The position numbers and the translations under genes are program-made. Positions 34,844 to 47,038 of a DNA stretch of 64,000 bases are shown in pieces. Below the pieces are notes generated by a model. The model had not been told where the DNA came from and searched no databases. It was given only the letters and a program-made list of their open reading frames with translations. Numbering within the stretch: the first letter of the stretch is position 1; every line of letters starts with the position of its first letter. This DNA is from Udeniomyces pyricola (Eukaryota; Basidiomycota; Tremellomycetes; Cystofilobasidiales; Mrakiaceae), in assembly GCA_039545295.1 (NCBI GenBank), contig BCIK01000003.1, positions 744,001 to 808,000 on the forward strand, given 5' to 3'.

Positions 34844-35724
34844 ATCAAGAGTCAACTCAACCTACCCCTAATCCCCCTCCTTCCCCCCCCAAAAAAAAAT
34901 GCATTATCTGGTCATTATTTCTGCTATACCTGTTGGTCTTTCTCTCTCGGTAGAGATGCTTTGAGCCTGTTATCCTCCTCCCTTTCCATAATCTATCTTT
35001 TTCTCTTGGTTCTTTTGTTATACCCTTCCCCCGCTTCCTCCCGGCCGGCCGCCTGTTCCTTCGGCATCTCCGTTTGAGTAGTCTTGTCTTCTGCTCCTCT
35101 GTCATCGCACACTCTTTGATGTCGTCTTCTCCACAGCTCGATCTATCTGAGAGAGAACAAGAAAACCTGAGTGAATGCAAAAAGAAGGACCGAAAAGGAG
35201 ATCATAACAAAACAAAAAAAAAGGACAGAAGAAAGGACAAACCTATATATATGTATCCGAAGAAGAGCAGGGTTTTCATACCTTTGTACCACAAGTGTAG
35301 TGATCATATGCCGTCCTTCCAATTCAAACTCATTCCGACCTCCTCAGAACTTTTCGGTCCTGCTGGGTCAATGTCGAAACTAGTCGAGCTAAGAAGCCTA
35401 TGTTTTATAGTCATCTCATGCAAACGAGCTCTTGAGTGATCCTATTGTAGGGCCTATATGTAGGTCATGATCGTATCATCAGTCCGGCCGTTACTACTGT
35501 GCAACGTGCAAACTGTCTTGGCATGCATATCATTGACCGACCCATGCAGTCGATGTTCCGAGATCGGGTTCAATCTACCTTTCACTTCGTTTGGATACCT
35601 TCGAAATACATAGATTTGGATTTCATCGACTAACGATACCTCATTTCGTATATGTATGCATATATACACATAGATACAGAACTCCAACATCACATCACAT
35701 CATATCACATCACATCATATCGGC
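34844..35724. other. Convergent intergenic region, secreted protein / LRR protein
   Basis: C/T-rich 3' flank to about 35115, then mixed DNA. A CATCACATCATAT repeat patch lies at 35690-35722 beside the stop of the minus-strand gene. No gene is supported. Confidence 0.45.
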
Positions 35725-37725
35725 TCAGAGTCCCTCCCCATCATACCTCAAGCAATCGACCTCTCTCAAAAACCCAACATCACCATCGTCCCCCTCTCCT
35801 TCGTCATTTTCATCTCCAACGCCACCTTGATCCATCCTCTCTTGACCTCTCTTATGAGATTCAGGACGTTCTCGTCGTTCTCCCTGCGAAACCCATCGGA
35901 CGATCGCGTTGACTTGCCTCCAACTCAACGCGACGGGCTCCAACTGATGAATCACCGCCAGGATCAGTTCGAGCGGCAGTCTCTCCCATCGTCGATTCGG
36001 CCCGCTGCTGCAAGCTGATAGGCTCGACCCTGAGTTCGACTTTCCAGTCAGCGTAGATGAACCATCGACTTCTCGCCCCGCTCGATGAGGTCGTGTAGAC
36101 TGGTTTCCTCCTGGCGTCGTGCCTCGTGATCGTCTCAGACCCAAGAACGCTCGACAAGCCGACCGGACTCGACGAGCCGCTTCCCAAGTCGCCTGCCTTA
36201 ACCGCATGTTCCTCTCCAACGCCATCCTCTTCGCAGCATACAAACAATGTTCATCGTCCTCAAACTTGCAACCGAGTTCTTGGAGCCACCAGTTATGGGT
36301 CTCGAGTGCCGTGAGGATGATCGGTCCAGCGTCGCCTTTGAGAACGGCGTTCGACCCGAGGTGAAGATGCGTGAGGGAGGATCTCGAACGCGAAAGAGAG
36401 AGGATCGTCATGAGGAGGGAGGTATGATCAGGGGTAGAGGGTGATGGACGAGATACGAATGAATCATCCTGAGTAACACCAGTAGTGATGGAAGTGGTTA
36501 TGTCGAGGACATGTATGTTGGTGTTAAACGCACTATCCACATGTGCTGTGTCGATGGACGCGAAGAATCCAGTTGGCGTCGGGATGGTAAGATGAGTCAG
36601 ATTCGAGGTGGTCGAGCCCAAGCTCTCCAAAAGCGAGGAGACGATCGGATAAGGGACCGCGGTCGATGTCGGAGCGAGAGTTAGACGTCGTAAGGTAGGA
36701 TGAGCGACGAGGGCGGTCCAAGCTGAAACGAGAGCAGAGCGAGCATGCGGGGTGGGAGAGACGGAAAGTGGGAGTGACAAGGTAAGGGAGCTGAGGATAG
36801 GAAAAGACGCGATGATGATAGAGAGGAGTGTGGTAAAAGAGATCTCATCTGGATGTCAAGAAGATTGTGTGGAAGGGATGAAGAAGTAAGCGAGGTGGGG
36901 GAGAAGGGGGGGGGGGGGGGGGAGAGAGAGAGAGAGAGAGGAGAAATTGAGGGAGGAGGAGAAGGGGGAAAGAAAAAGGAAGCAAGAAACGAAACCCAAA
37001 TATCACCATAAATCAGCTTGACTGCGTAGACCTCTTAGCTCCAAACCAGTACTCCGCTTGCATGCAGGCCCCAAGCCATCAATAATCGTTTGTCCTCACC
37101 GACGATCGTCGTCGTAAATTTGATCTCGAGGATGTTGTACTTTTCTGTGCATATGCTGGCCCGTGTGAGCCCTGCGTGGAGAGCGTGGAGACCCTGGGAT
37201 GTTTCGAGGATGGCTGGCAGAGAGATCGTCGTCCGTTGCGTCGACGACGACGTCGCCGAAGACGCATCCTCCTCATCAACCTCAGGCGTCATCCCGGATT
37301 GTAAGCAGGTTATCACACTGGTCACTAAGTATATGTACATGCACATCGTCGATGCCCGAAACGCCAGCAAAAGAGTTTGACATGAGTATGGTTGATCGAT
37401 CGAAGCGTACGACCGAGCGGTTGATTATAATGGATCAATTCTGAGTTTAATTGTCCTTACCAGCTTGATCGACCGTCTGATAGTCATTTGGCGAGGTATC
37501 AGCAGAGCGGATGGGGATCTCGTTGACGCGAATGGGTCGAGGGACAGCTGTAAAGGCTGAAGGATTAGGGGAGCCGGGCCGAGATGGAGGGTGCTGCTGC
37601 TGGTCGAGCCGTCGGCTGAAGGCGATGAAGGACCGACCATGAGTGGCGAGCGTTGAGCCGTCTCTGGTATACGGTGGGTAATAATGCGGGTGGAGGAACC
37701 GGGGGTTGGAAAGACAGGTGAACAT
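35725..37725 (-). CDS. LRR-like protein with C-terminal F-box-like helical block
   Basis: The predicted protein is about 537 aa. Exons on the minus strand: 37725-37461, 37324-37100, 36848-35725; phases agree. The middle shows leucine-rich-repeat spacing: ISLPAILETSQGLHALHAGL, IASFPILSSLTLSLPL, HPTLRRLTLAP, TSNLTHLTIP and SSLTHLHLGSN. Then comes a helix-rich segment, a disordered linker and a block reading ERLPLELILAVIHQLEP with VALSWRQVNAIVRWVS. The last resembles the LPxELxxxILxxL start of F-box-like domains seen at the C-terminus of many fungal LRR proteins. The N-terminal 88 residues are Pro/Ser-rich and the start ATG (37725) is uncertain; another ATG in a different frame lies at 37803. 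Likely a substrate adaptor or scaffold; this is inferred from architecture only. Confidence 0.65.
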
Positions 37726-38601
37726 GAAAGTTGACTAGGGGATGGAATGATATAGTGGGATGAATGCAGAGGAAAGCGGAAAAGGAGAGGTGAAAGGTCA
37801 TGCGGCATGATCATCACTCTAGTAAGCTTGACATGATCACGAGGGGAACCTCACCAGTGCGACAGTCGGGATGAGTTCGGACCGGACGGATTCTTTGGCC
37901 TGCATATAAGTATGCATTTGCATGTTCGATGATCAATTGATATGATGGCACATGTATAGACTAAATTTTGTTTTGTTCTCTTAGTGTTGCTCCCAGCAGC
38001 TGTCTATGTGTTTTCGTATACATATGACTATAGTTGACCAGCTCATGGTCGTATATGTACTCTTCCACATTTTCTGATCCCTCGGTTGATTACTTTCCCG
38101 CGATATACCTTTCGACCGACGCGAAGTACCGTCATAGTAAGCCAGCCAACTCCATTCAAACCGCAAACGACATATCACACCATGCCAGTGCGACGTATAT
38201 TGAGAAATATATATATGTAAGGATACGAAGAGGCAGCAGGGGCAAACTAATAAACAAAACGAAAAGAAACGTCGACTGCATGCAAACCGATCAAGCACGG
38301 CGAAACCAAGGTGGGGAAGACGTAATCAGGGAGGTATACAGAGAAAAGAAACGTGTGGAAAGGGGGAGGGGGAGGGGAGGGAGACGACCGCTGAGAGATG
38401 GATATGGACAGGAAGAAGATGGTAGCAAACATCAAAGGGAACTGTTTGCGAAAAAGGTAGGATTGAGGGTATAGAGGAAGGGAAAACCCGAGTGAATAAA
38501 CCAGAGGTCGTAGGAAACCGACCCGACAGAACAAATCATTACAACGACGACGTCAAACGAGCAACAAGCAAAGTTCCCTCACTCCTCGCTTGTCCTCTTC
38601 A
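37726..38601. other. Intergenic between two minus-strand genes
   Basis: About 0.9 kb containing the LRR gene promoter and the 3' flank of the next minus gene. A G/A-rich block lies at 38351-38385. No coding signal was recognised; ORFs here have no domain or motif. Confidence 0.45.
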
Positions 38602-41600
38602 CTAATAACTCCCTTCGTCTTCCACGCCGCCAAATAGTCCCTGCAAAACGACAATCCACCCCGATCGGATCTTGCCTGGAATCGCGAATGCGCTAAGGCT
38701 CGGAGGAAGGCGATGGGCGTTGGAGGCGAGGTAGAGCGGGGTTGACGACGACGGATAGGAGGGAGCGTAAAGGGCTGGATGGTAGGGGGATGAAATGGAG
38801 GACGAAGGGTAGTAAAAGGCATAAAGGGCTTGCAGAACGCTGTATAAAGTCGCAAAAGAAGAAGAAAAAGAAAAAGTAAAGACAAGGCGTCAGATTCACC
38901 ATGACAAATCAGTCGCGCGTGACGAGAAGAACTCCAGCCTCCCTTCGGATTGCTTCACGGCACTCACATCAAACAGATCCAAGCCAACCCAATCCACCAC
39001 GCGGCCCATCCCCCCCACCCTAATTCCTTGATCCTCCTTGTTTCCCGCTCAACCCACCCTTCTCTACCGTTTCGCTCCCCTACTTGTGCGCCAATCCAAT
39101 CAACCCCTTCCCACTGCTTTCGGACCCTCTCAACGCGCTCTCGCGCCTCGGGTTCCACCTCGTCCTCGGTCCGTCGGAGCTTCGACCGAAGGTGAGCGAG
39201 ACGCAACTTGGAAGGCGTGGCATCGCCTCCGTAAGCAAGAAGAGACCTGAAAGACCGATTTGATGTGTTGGATCGATGGGAGAGAGCGAAAGAGGCGTTG
39301 GATCCATCGCCGTTCGCGCTGGCTGCTAAACTGCGGCGATGCTTCGACGAAGGAGGCGTCATCATGGCGAGGGAAGACGGGCGCGAATGCTGAGCACTGG
39401 AACGACGAGTGGGCGTGGTCGTGCTGGAAAGGAGGAAGAGTGAAGCAGGAAGATGCGAAGTAGAGGCAGGACGAGGCACGGGCGTGAAGGACGAGGAAAT
39501 GGTTCTGTCGCTGGAGGTGGCCTGGATAGGACCACGCAATGGAGTCGAAGATAATGGGAGGCTCGCAGTATCAGGTCGAGGTGACAATTGAGTGACGTGC
39601 TGATGGAGAGGGTTCAGAGGACTATCCAACACGAGAGATGAGAGGGAACGGTCGATCTTAGCGTCAGCGACGAAGTTGTTTACTGGGCCACGCAACGTGC
39701 GTTAGAGCAACTACATTGGAAACAAAGAGCAAAGAACTCACCTCGGAATCCTAACAAGCCGCTTCGGCGGTGGAACTGCGCTTTGATCTACCACAACAGG
39801 ACTGATCGGCGGAATTTCCTTGTTCGTCTCCTCAATGGACGGAGTGATAGCGGGAAGGTCGGGAAGCTCGGCGAGCGGTGGAAACGGCGGAGTAGACGAC
39901 ATTGGCCAGTCGAGGTGAGCGGACGTATCAAACGTCTCCCGCCACGATAAGTTGATCTCTTCAGCAATCTCCAGGTCGACTTCTTCTTGGCGATCGACTG
40001 CCTGATCCGTCGCAACATTTGGTTCCACTTTGGCGTTCCACTTCAACCTTTCTTCCTTCTTCCGCTCGGACAACTGTTCTACTTCCAATTTTGCCTGATC
40101 TCGACGTATCCTCTCCCTCTCCTTCCTTGCCTTGTCCTTGAGTCCACCGCCTGGGGTCCATCCCCATCCACCTGGAACGACGGGAGTGCCGGGTCCTGCA
40201 GGCGTCGTAAGCAGAGCATCCGATATGAGATGACTGCCAAATGGCTTCCTGGCGGGAGTAGAGGGCCCAGGGTTGGAAGAGGGCGGTAGTAGGTTCGTCA
40301 AAAGCTTCGATGGAGGGGCTTGAGTGATCGTCGCTGGTTCAAGGGGAGGGTCGACATCGGATTGCTGTTCAGGGGAAGTCTTTTGAGAGAGTCCGCCCAC
40401 AGGAAGGGGCAGGGCGTCGGTGTTGCCAGCCCTCGCTTGCTCCGACACAAAGGAAAGGTTCGTCGGTGGTCGACTGCTCGTCTTCGGCGAGAGATATGGC
40501 GTGTGTTGAAAGCCGGTAGTTCCCGCCCCTTCCTCCTGACTACGCTCACTCGTCTGCATCGGCCGGCTCGACGATCTCCCGACCTGATCATCGACTGGCA
40601 GTGCGCTTTTGACGGGTGAAGAAAACATCCTCTTGCGTCGTCTGGCCGCCTCGATATGGGCCGTCTCACTCGCTCTCCTTTCACTCGAACTCGATTCTCC
40701 TTCGTGTGCCCCTTCCATCTCCTGGTCACTAACGTCGCTGCTTGATCCAGTCGATGACGTGTCTGCGAAAGAGGCAGATTCTCGATCGGAATGAGGACGA
40801 GTCGTCGCTGTTGTTGTTGCTGTTGTAATCGAGGCATTTTTGGAACGATGAGAGGATCGGGAGGTGGTCGTGGCGGTCAGCTTAGGCTCCAAAGATGGAT
40901 GTTTGGGAGAGTAAGAGGCCGAAGTGGATGGTTTTGGGCGGCGGGGCGAAGGTTCGGCGATATATGAGGGTTGCCGATAAGAATCATCATCGTACTGGTT
41001 CCGTGACCGACGTTGACGATCGCTAGAGACTGCTGCTACCGCCGATGAAGACACTTCCTCGGTGACTGCCACGACGATCGGGACATCCAGTTCGGATGCA
41101 TGCCGCTCCTCTTCTTCTTCGCGCACCATCTGGCTGCGTACCTCAAGCTGTGGTTCGACGATTGAGACTCGACGTGAACGGGACTTTGTCGAAGTGATGG
41201 CTGCTGTTGACACGCGAGAAGGCGTGGGATGACCCAAAGGATTTTCGCGATCTGCACCCTTTTGACTGGATCCGACCGATCGGCGATTGGAAGGCGAGCC
41301 TTGTAAGGGTGTGACGGTGGTATGACGGGAATGATTGCGATGTGAGGAACTCGAATGATCATCCTTGATCTTTGATGACCTTGAGGGGGAGGAAGGTTGC
41401 CGGGATCGCTGCTGCAGTGCGTCTTGGTCCTCTTGCCGGCTTTCGGGCGAAGGAAGCTTTTCGATGGAACGTCGGAGAGAATGAGAAGGTGTGAAAGGGT
41501 TTTCCGGGCCATATGACACACGAGTCCGACGAGACGGGGAGTGGTGATTGGGTTTTGGGGGTGTTGAATGCGCGGGTCCCACCGACTCAGATGCAGCTTG

Positions 41601-43561
41601 GACGTCGGGTCCCTTACCCTTGAGTGACGCAGACGAATGAGCAGAAGACTGCGAGTGTCGAAGAGAGAGAGTGTGGGACTGATTGCTGAAAGACTGGGAC
41701 AAGTTCTTTGGCGTCGACGAGCGGCCGAGGGGAAAGAACGAGCCAAGATCAGATGGCTCCCGCTGGACTGGCTCGTCTTCGGAGGGAGTCGGATAAGAGT
41801 GATGAACAGGAGAGCTCTGCTTTCGTTGATCGCTACCACTGTTGAATGATGGCTTTGGGTGGGTGGCAAGGAAAGCTTGGAGGGCTGTCTGAGGCAGAGA
41901 CGAGCCAAGTCGGGGCGAGTTGTGTCCGCTAGTAGGCGAGAAGGAATGACCAGGAGAACGTTCGGATGGACGAGGGACACTAGCGGCAGGAGGAGAGAAG
42001 GAATTCCTATGGGGGAAACGGCCAAACGTGGTGGGTAAACGCGGAGGAGGGGTTGGAGGCGATTCAGAGTCGGATGGCAAAGGATCTCGGGGGGGTTCAG
42101 CGTCGGAGTGAGTCTCGGAAGCTGCTTCCTCAGACTGTGTGTACATGGAAGAATGATGTATTGGGGTCGAAGCATACGTAGGAGAAGGGTATGTTGGTGA
42201 AGTTGGGGGACGGGAGGTAGGAGGAGGAAACCCCCGAGCAGAACGCGTCTCGTTAGGGTGAGGTACGATGTGAGGCCGACGATTCGGTTGATGTGGGGGA
42301 TAGTTAGTCCACAGGTGAGAGGAGGAAGAGTGTGTTGACTCGAGTGGAGGGTAAGGTGAAGGATCTTTAGATGAGGACGTGTCGGTCAGCCAGTCCCGAA
42401 CTTTAGCCTCAGGTCTGTTTGGTTCGGACGCAGGAGGTGGGACTTCAGCCCGAGCCCGCTTGAACGCTTCTCTCATCTGGGCCATGGCATCGGCATGGGT
42501 AGAAGGCATTCGTGGGGGTGGCTGGGCAGTGGCTTGTGGACGGTTGGACTGCGCCTCGAGCGCGCGGGATTCGAGCTGGACCCGAAGATGGTCTAGGGGG
42601 GCTTCGATCCTAGTTGGAGGTTCAGGCGTGCCAAGGGACGAGGGCGTCAAATCGATGAGGAGCTCCGGACGAGAGTGGGAGCTCGTGGATGGCTGATGGA
42701 GTGAAGGGTTTGGAGCAGCATGGGAGACACGAGCAGTCGTGTGATGCTGGTGGATGGGAAAGAAACTCCTTCGAGTCGTGCGAACGTCATCATCGCTATC
42801 TTCTCGATCTTGACGCTGTTCTAGCTCAACCTGATCCTCGTCTACAACAACGAGGTCGTCCGTGAAGCCTCCCAAGTCGCTGCGACCACGGCCTCTGCCT
42901 CCTTGGCTATGCATGATGCCCCCTGCGCTGGAACCATCCGGACGCGTCTTGAACGCGCCGAGATCGAGCCCGGCGAGGCTGAGATCCAAACTGCCATGAT
43001 CCCAACTGTTGTGCTTTCCGTTGGAGTGATGATGTTGATGAGGTTTGGGGTCGTCTGGATCAAAGTCGGAAAATAGCGAGGTCTCGGCCGTGTCATCCGT
43101 GGTAGAAGTTGCGGTGTTGAAGCCACCCGGGGCTCCGTCCTGGAGTGTCGTCGGCGGGGATGGCGAGGACTGACGGTTGGAGTCTGACACGGTAAGGGTC
43201 GGCTGGATAGGACGACGCGGTTGAGGGTGAAGGGAGAACAGGATGGGCGAACGAATGAGGGGGAGTTGGGGGGAGGGGGATGCCAGCAGGTGACGGACGA
43301 AGCGCGAACTTTGGATGGACAAGGAGGACGCGTTGATGGAAGCAGCGAGAAAAAGCAAAAGGGGCGTCAATGGATGGGATGGTTGTTTGAGGTGAATGTC
43401 AGATAGTTGGTGAGAGGACCTACCGCTCGCACTAGGGCTGGATGGATTGAGAGGAAGAGGATGGGTTGGTGAGGGGGTAATGTTGTCGATGGTGTGAGTA
43501 TTGATAAGTATATGTATATATGGACGTGTATGAACGTATGAGGAAAGGCACACACGCTCAT
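38602..43561 (-). CDS. Very long disordered protein with C-terminal membrane segment; apparent phase break
   Basis: Proposed minus-strand exons: 43561-43424 (uncertain), 43202-39742, 39682-38968, 38839-38602. The second exon is open for over 1150 codons. It encodes Ser/Pro/His-rich disordered sequence, then LLTTPAGPGTPVVPGGWGW, then a charged coiled coil (RKERERIRRDQAKLEVEQL). The third exon carries another disordered part, a helical block (KLRLAHLRSKLRRTEDEVE), and a hydrophobic segment (AAWWIGLAWICLIVLQALYA) completed across the last splice. The final splice is in phase. However, exon 2 ends in phase 2 at a perfect GTGAGT donor while exon 3 is open only in phase 1, so the join fails by one base. 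Either a base is wrong, an unusual splice is used, or two genes abut. The only upstream in-phase ATG (43561) lies in repeat-like DNA. Function is unknown; a membrane-anchored scaffold, perhaps nuclear-envelope associated, is a guess. Confidence 0.55.
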
Positions 43562-43570
43562 GGATCGATC

Positions 43571-43737
43571 ATGCATTATACATTATATATTATACATTAT
43601 ACATTATACATTATACAATATACAATATACAATATACAATATACATTATACATCATATATTATACATCATATATTATACATCATATATTATACATCATAT
43701 ATTATACATCATACATCATACATCATACATTATACAT
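43571..43737. repeat. Degenerate ATACATTATA/ATACATCATA microsatellite
   Basis: About 165 bp made of 7- and 10-nt variants of TATACAT, TATACAA and CATCATA units in tandem. It occupies the promoter side of both divergent neighbours, immediately before the proposed start of the minus-strand disordered gene and about 280 bp before the uS9m ATG. Confidence 0.9.
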
Positions 43738-44014
43738 GATCAGCCTAACGCTCCAGCGCTCTAGGGTATCATTAATGATTAATCCAGGGCGTCCTCGCGT
43801 CCTCCTCGGCCCTGAGCTGAGCCACTGAGAGCAGCACCATTAACCAAGAGAGCACGCCCACAAATCCCATCCCAACTACTTACACTCAACGCTCGACCTG
43901 GCTCGACCACCCAACCTCCCCTTACGATCCATCCATCCATCCATCCATCCCCTTCGCCGCCCTCGCTGGCCTCTCTCCTCCTCCCCTCCCCCCCTCCCCT
44001 TCCCTCGACTCACC
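43738..44014 (+). promoter_or_regulatory. Upstream region of the uS9m gene
   Basis: Runs from the microsatellite to the ATG at 44015. It contains a CATC tandem near 43929-43949 and a C/T-rich leader ending CACC before the ATG. No TATA box was recognised. Confidence 0.4.
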
Positions 44015-46591
44015 ATGGCGTCCCGCATCCAAAGCAGAGTCTCCGTTCTTTTGCCATCCTCGCGCAGGGCACTCTCCTCGTTGTCCTACGTTCCTCCCTC
44101 CGTGAGGCCCCTCATCCTGTCTACTCCTCTTTTCCCCCTTGGCTCTTCCGCCTAGCTCGCTTCTCGCATTCGTCTCGCCGACTCTCTGTCCTTGCCTAGC
44201 CTTCGCCTTCCTATTCTGACACCCATTCGCTCCCTCATCTCCGCCTTTTCATGCTCTCTCATCCCCTACTTCTCTCCCCCACATAGGCCGCCATCGAGAT
44301 CGAACCCATCCAGCCCCGACCCAAGCCACCACCCTTTTTCTTCACCGGCTCGCCGGCCATCAGTTCCCGCATCTTTGAGCTAGACGACACCCTCATCAAG
44401 ACCAAGCTCCGTCTCCGAGCGGCCAAATGTTTCCCCATCATCAAGGGCATGCCGCTGCAGCCAAAGACCCCCTTCAAATGGCTCGACAGCGAGGAGACGG
44501 CTGATCTCTTTGGCGTTCACAAGTGGGTTAACCTCTCCTTTCGTTCTTGCCATGGCAGCACTCTCCTCGCTGCTTGCCTTCGATACCCAAGGGAAAGCAT
44601 CGGCACGTCAACATCTCCACATAGTTCTCGCTTGCCTGCGAGAGGAAAAACACGCGTCATTGACCCAGCTCACCTCGAATTGACACGCTGTCTTCCTTGC
44701 CTTCCCCCCCCCCCCCAATTCCCTGACACCCTCTTCCTCTAGAGTTCAACAGATCGAGTACCGCCGCATCACCACTCTTCTCGACCGTTTGGTCCGAGTC
44801 CAGTTCATTGCCAATGTAGCTTCGGATACAGCCACGGTCCAACGGATTGAAAAGGTTATTTCTCCTTACAAGATCGCCAAATCGGGCTTCAACGTCGATG
44901 GTTCGAAAATGTCCCAGTCCAAGGCGAGCGACAAGCCCAAGATCGACGCTCTCGGTCGAACCTACACCAAGGGTTCGAGAAAGGATGGTCGAGCTCAGGT
45001 CTGGATGGCCTTCACTCCTGGCCTCAAGGACAAGCTGTACGACCCCGAGCTTGAGAACAGATTCCGAGCCAAGGAGGCCGAGATGGAAAGTCTTCGGGCA
45101 ACGGAAGCGGCCAAGAAACAGCTCAGTATCGATGCGGGAGCCAAAGCCCTCAACAAAGCCTGGCGAGCAAAGTCTGAGGAGGAGCTCATTGCGGCCAGAG
45201 CCAAGAGAACCAAGCACCTACCTGGCACCACCACCAACCCCATCCGACTTAACCCGTTGCCCAAGCCCCAACTCCTTGTTCCAACTACCCCTCACATACT
45301 CCCCATCGAGGACCACCTCAACGCCGCTCGCGAGCCAGACTCGGTCTATCAAAGTATGCTCTGGAACGAGATCCTCGAGGCGCGAAACGACTCAAGCTTG
45401 GACGAGGCGGCCAAGCAGGCGAAGGAGGACGAGCTCGTTGTGCGATACAACAATACCTACCCTTGGGCGTCCCTTGCGTACGAGCAGGAAGCAGTCCGAG
45501 AAAAGGTCGCCAAGCTCAACCAGCGGGCTGAGGAGATCCTCGCTCTCCAGCGTGCAGAGCGAGTAGAGGCCCAGCAACGCCTGGCTCAGCAAATCGCTAT
45601 CCCCATCCCGACTCTTGAATCGCTCGAGTCTCCCACGTCGTCCGAGGACAATGTCATCTCGGCCGATGATCTCTCGCAAGCCCTCGACGCGGGTGTCTCT
45701 TCGTCTGCTGCTACTTCTTCTACCCCTTCCGCTACCACGTCTTCTCCTTCTGCTCAGCCCCCCATGTCTTCTTCTTCATCTTCCTCCACCACTCCATCTT
45801 CCTCCGACTCGATCTCCGACCGCGGCTACCTAGCAAACCCTGCCGATTTCCATGCCATCACGACCCCTCCTTCCACTGCCAACTCCAACATGTCCCACTC
45901 GGGCGTCCCCAAAGACGGCACGATCCACATTCCCGTTCCCCGCCAGCCGCCAGCCAACTCAGACCCGATCCTTGGTCAAATCCTCGTCAACAACGTTCCT
46001 CTCCATCGATACTTCAGCAACCCGCGCGATCGAGAGACGGTGATGCGTCCGTTCCGAGTGGCGGGTCTGGTCGGGGCGTTTAACGTGTTTGCGCTTGTTC
46101 AGGATGGAGGAACGACGGGTCAGTCTGGTGCGCTGAGCTTGGCCATTGCGCGGGCTATCGCGATTCACAGTCCGCTTGCCAAGAATGCGTTGACGTATGG
46201 TTAGTGCTCTTTTTTGTTCTTCTTCTTTCATGTCTCAACAAGGGAGCATGCCGACTCGAATAAGGAGACAAAGGGCCGGAATCAAGGCAAGGGGGAATAT
46301 CGTTTCGTCGTTCGAGTCATTAATCTGATCATCCTGCTTCTTTTTTTTTTTTTCTCTCTCTCTCTCCCTCTCTGTTTTTGCAGCCAAGCTTCTGAGTATC
46401 GATCACCGACAGGTCGAGAGGAAGAAGACTGGTCAGCCCAAAGCGAGGAAGAACGAGACCTGGGTCAAGGTTCGCCTCTCTTCATTTTTCTCTTATCGCC
46501 TCGACGTCAAACTGGGCCGTTGCTTTCTCTCTCAACTTGCTCATTCGTTTCACTCGTTTCTTTCCATGAATCTGGTACCATACAGCGTTAG
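44015..46591 (+). CDS. MRPS9: Mitochondrial small-subunit ribosomal protein uS9m
   Basis: The predicted protein has 623 aa. Exons: 44015-44101, 44287-44522, 44743-46199, 46384-46469, 46586-46591; all phases agree. The N-terminus is a basic, Ser-rich mitochondrial presequence (MASRIQSRVSVLLPSSRRAL). The C-terminal 130 residues are the uS9 fold: QILVNNVPLHRYFSNPRDRE, PFRVAGLVGAFNVFALVQDG, the signature GTTGQSGALSLAIARAI, DHRQVERKKTGQPKARK and terminal ETWVKR. Between them lies a long fungal mitoribosome extension with charged coiled coils (about 150-350) and a Ser/Thr-rich linker. The last exon is only CGT TAG, adding the terminal Arg after a 116-nt intron. This is the same arrangement as in the cytosolic uS9 gene at 15410-16621. 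The length is well above yeast Mrps9 (278 aa). Confidence 0.93.
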
Positions 46592-47038
46592 AGAAGGGTG
46601 TCTCTCATATGGAAGAGAAGATGGAAGAAGGACAGGGAGGCAGAAAAGGGTCTCGAGATCAAAGAGACCAGGGGAGGGTTGGGGTGATGAGAAGGACGAC
46701 GAGGTGTTTGTTCTTTTTTTGGTCGGCAGACGATCGAAAACTTGTTTTTATCTTTCTTTCTTTTTCTGGTTTCCTTTTATTACCTTACACAGCATCATCG
46801 TTTACATGCTTCTGCTGCACTATTGTCTTGTTGCTGTTCGCTCGGTTCTTGCGCGGTGAAACTTGAGTGAGAATTGTTGGGTACGTTACAGCCTTGATCA
46901 TTGATGAAACAAGAAACGGATTCGTTTACCCAAGCGCCCAAGTGCAAGAACGCAAGAACCCTTTCCGCTTGCCTCGCTCACTTCCGACTTCGCAACGCGT
47001 CCGACCAAACCCCCTCTCATCATCCATCATCCATCATC
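46592..47038. other. Intergenic, uS9m to Aim41
   Basis: 447 bp of 3' flank and promoter. T-rich near 46705-46790. A CATC-rich leader (47018-47038) ends at the next ATG. Nothing else was seen. Confidence 0.45.
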
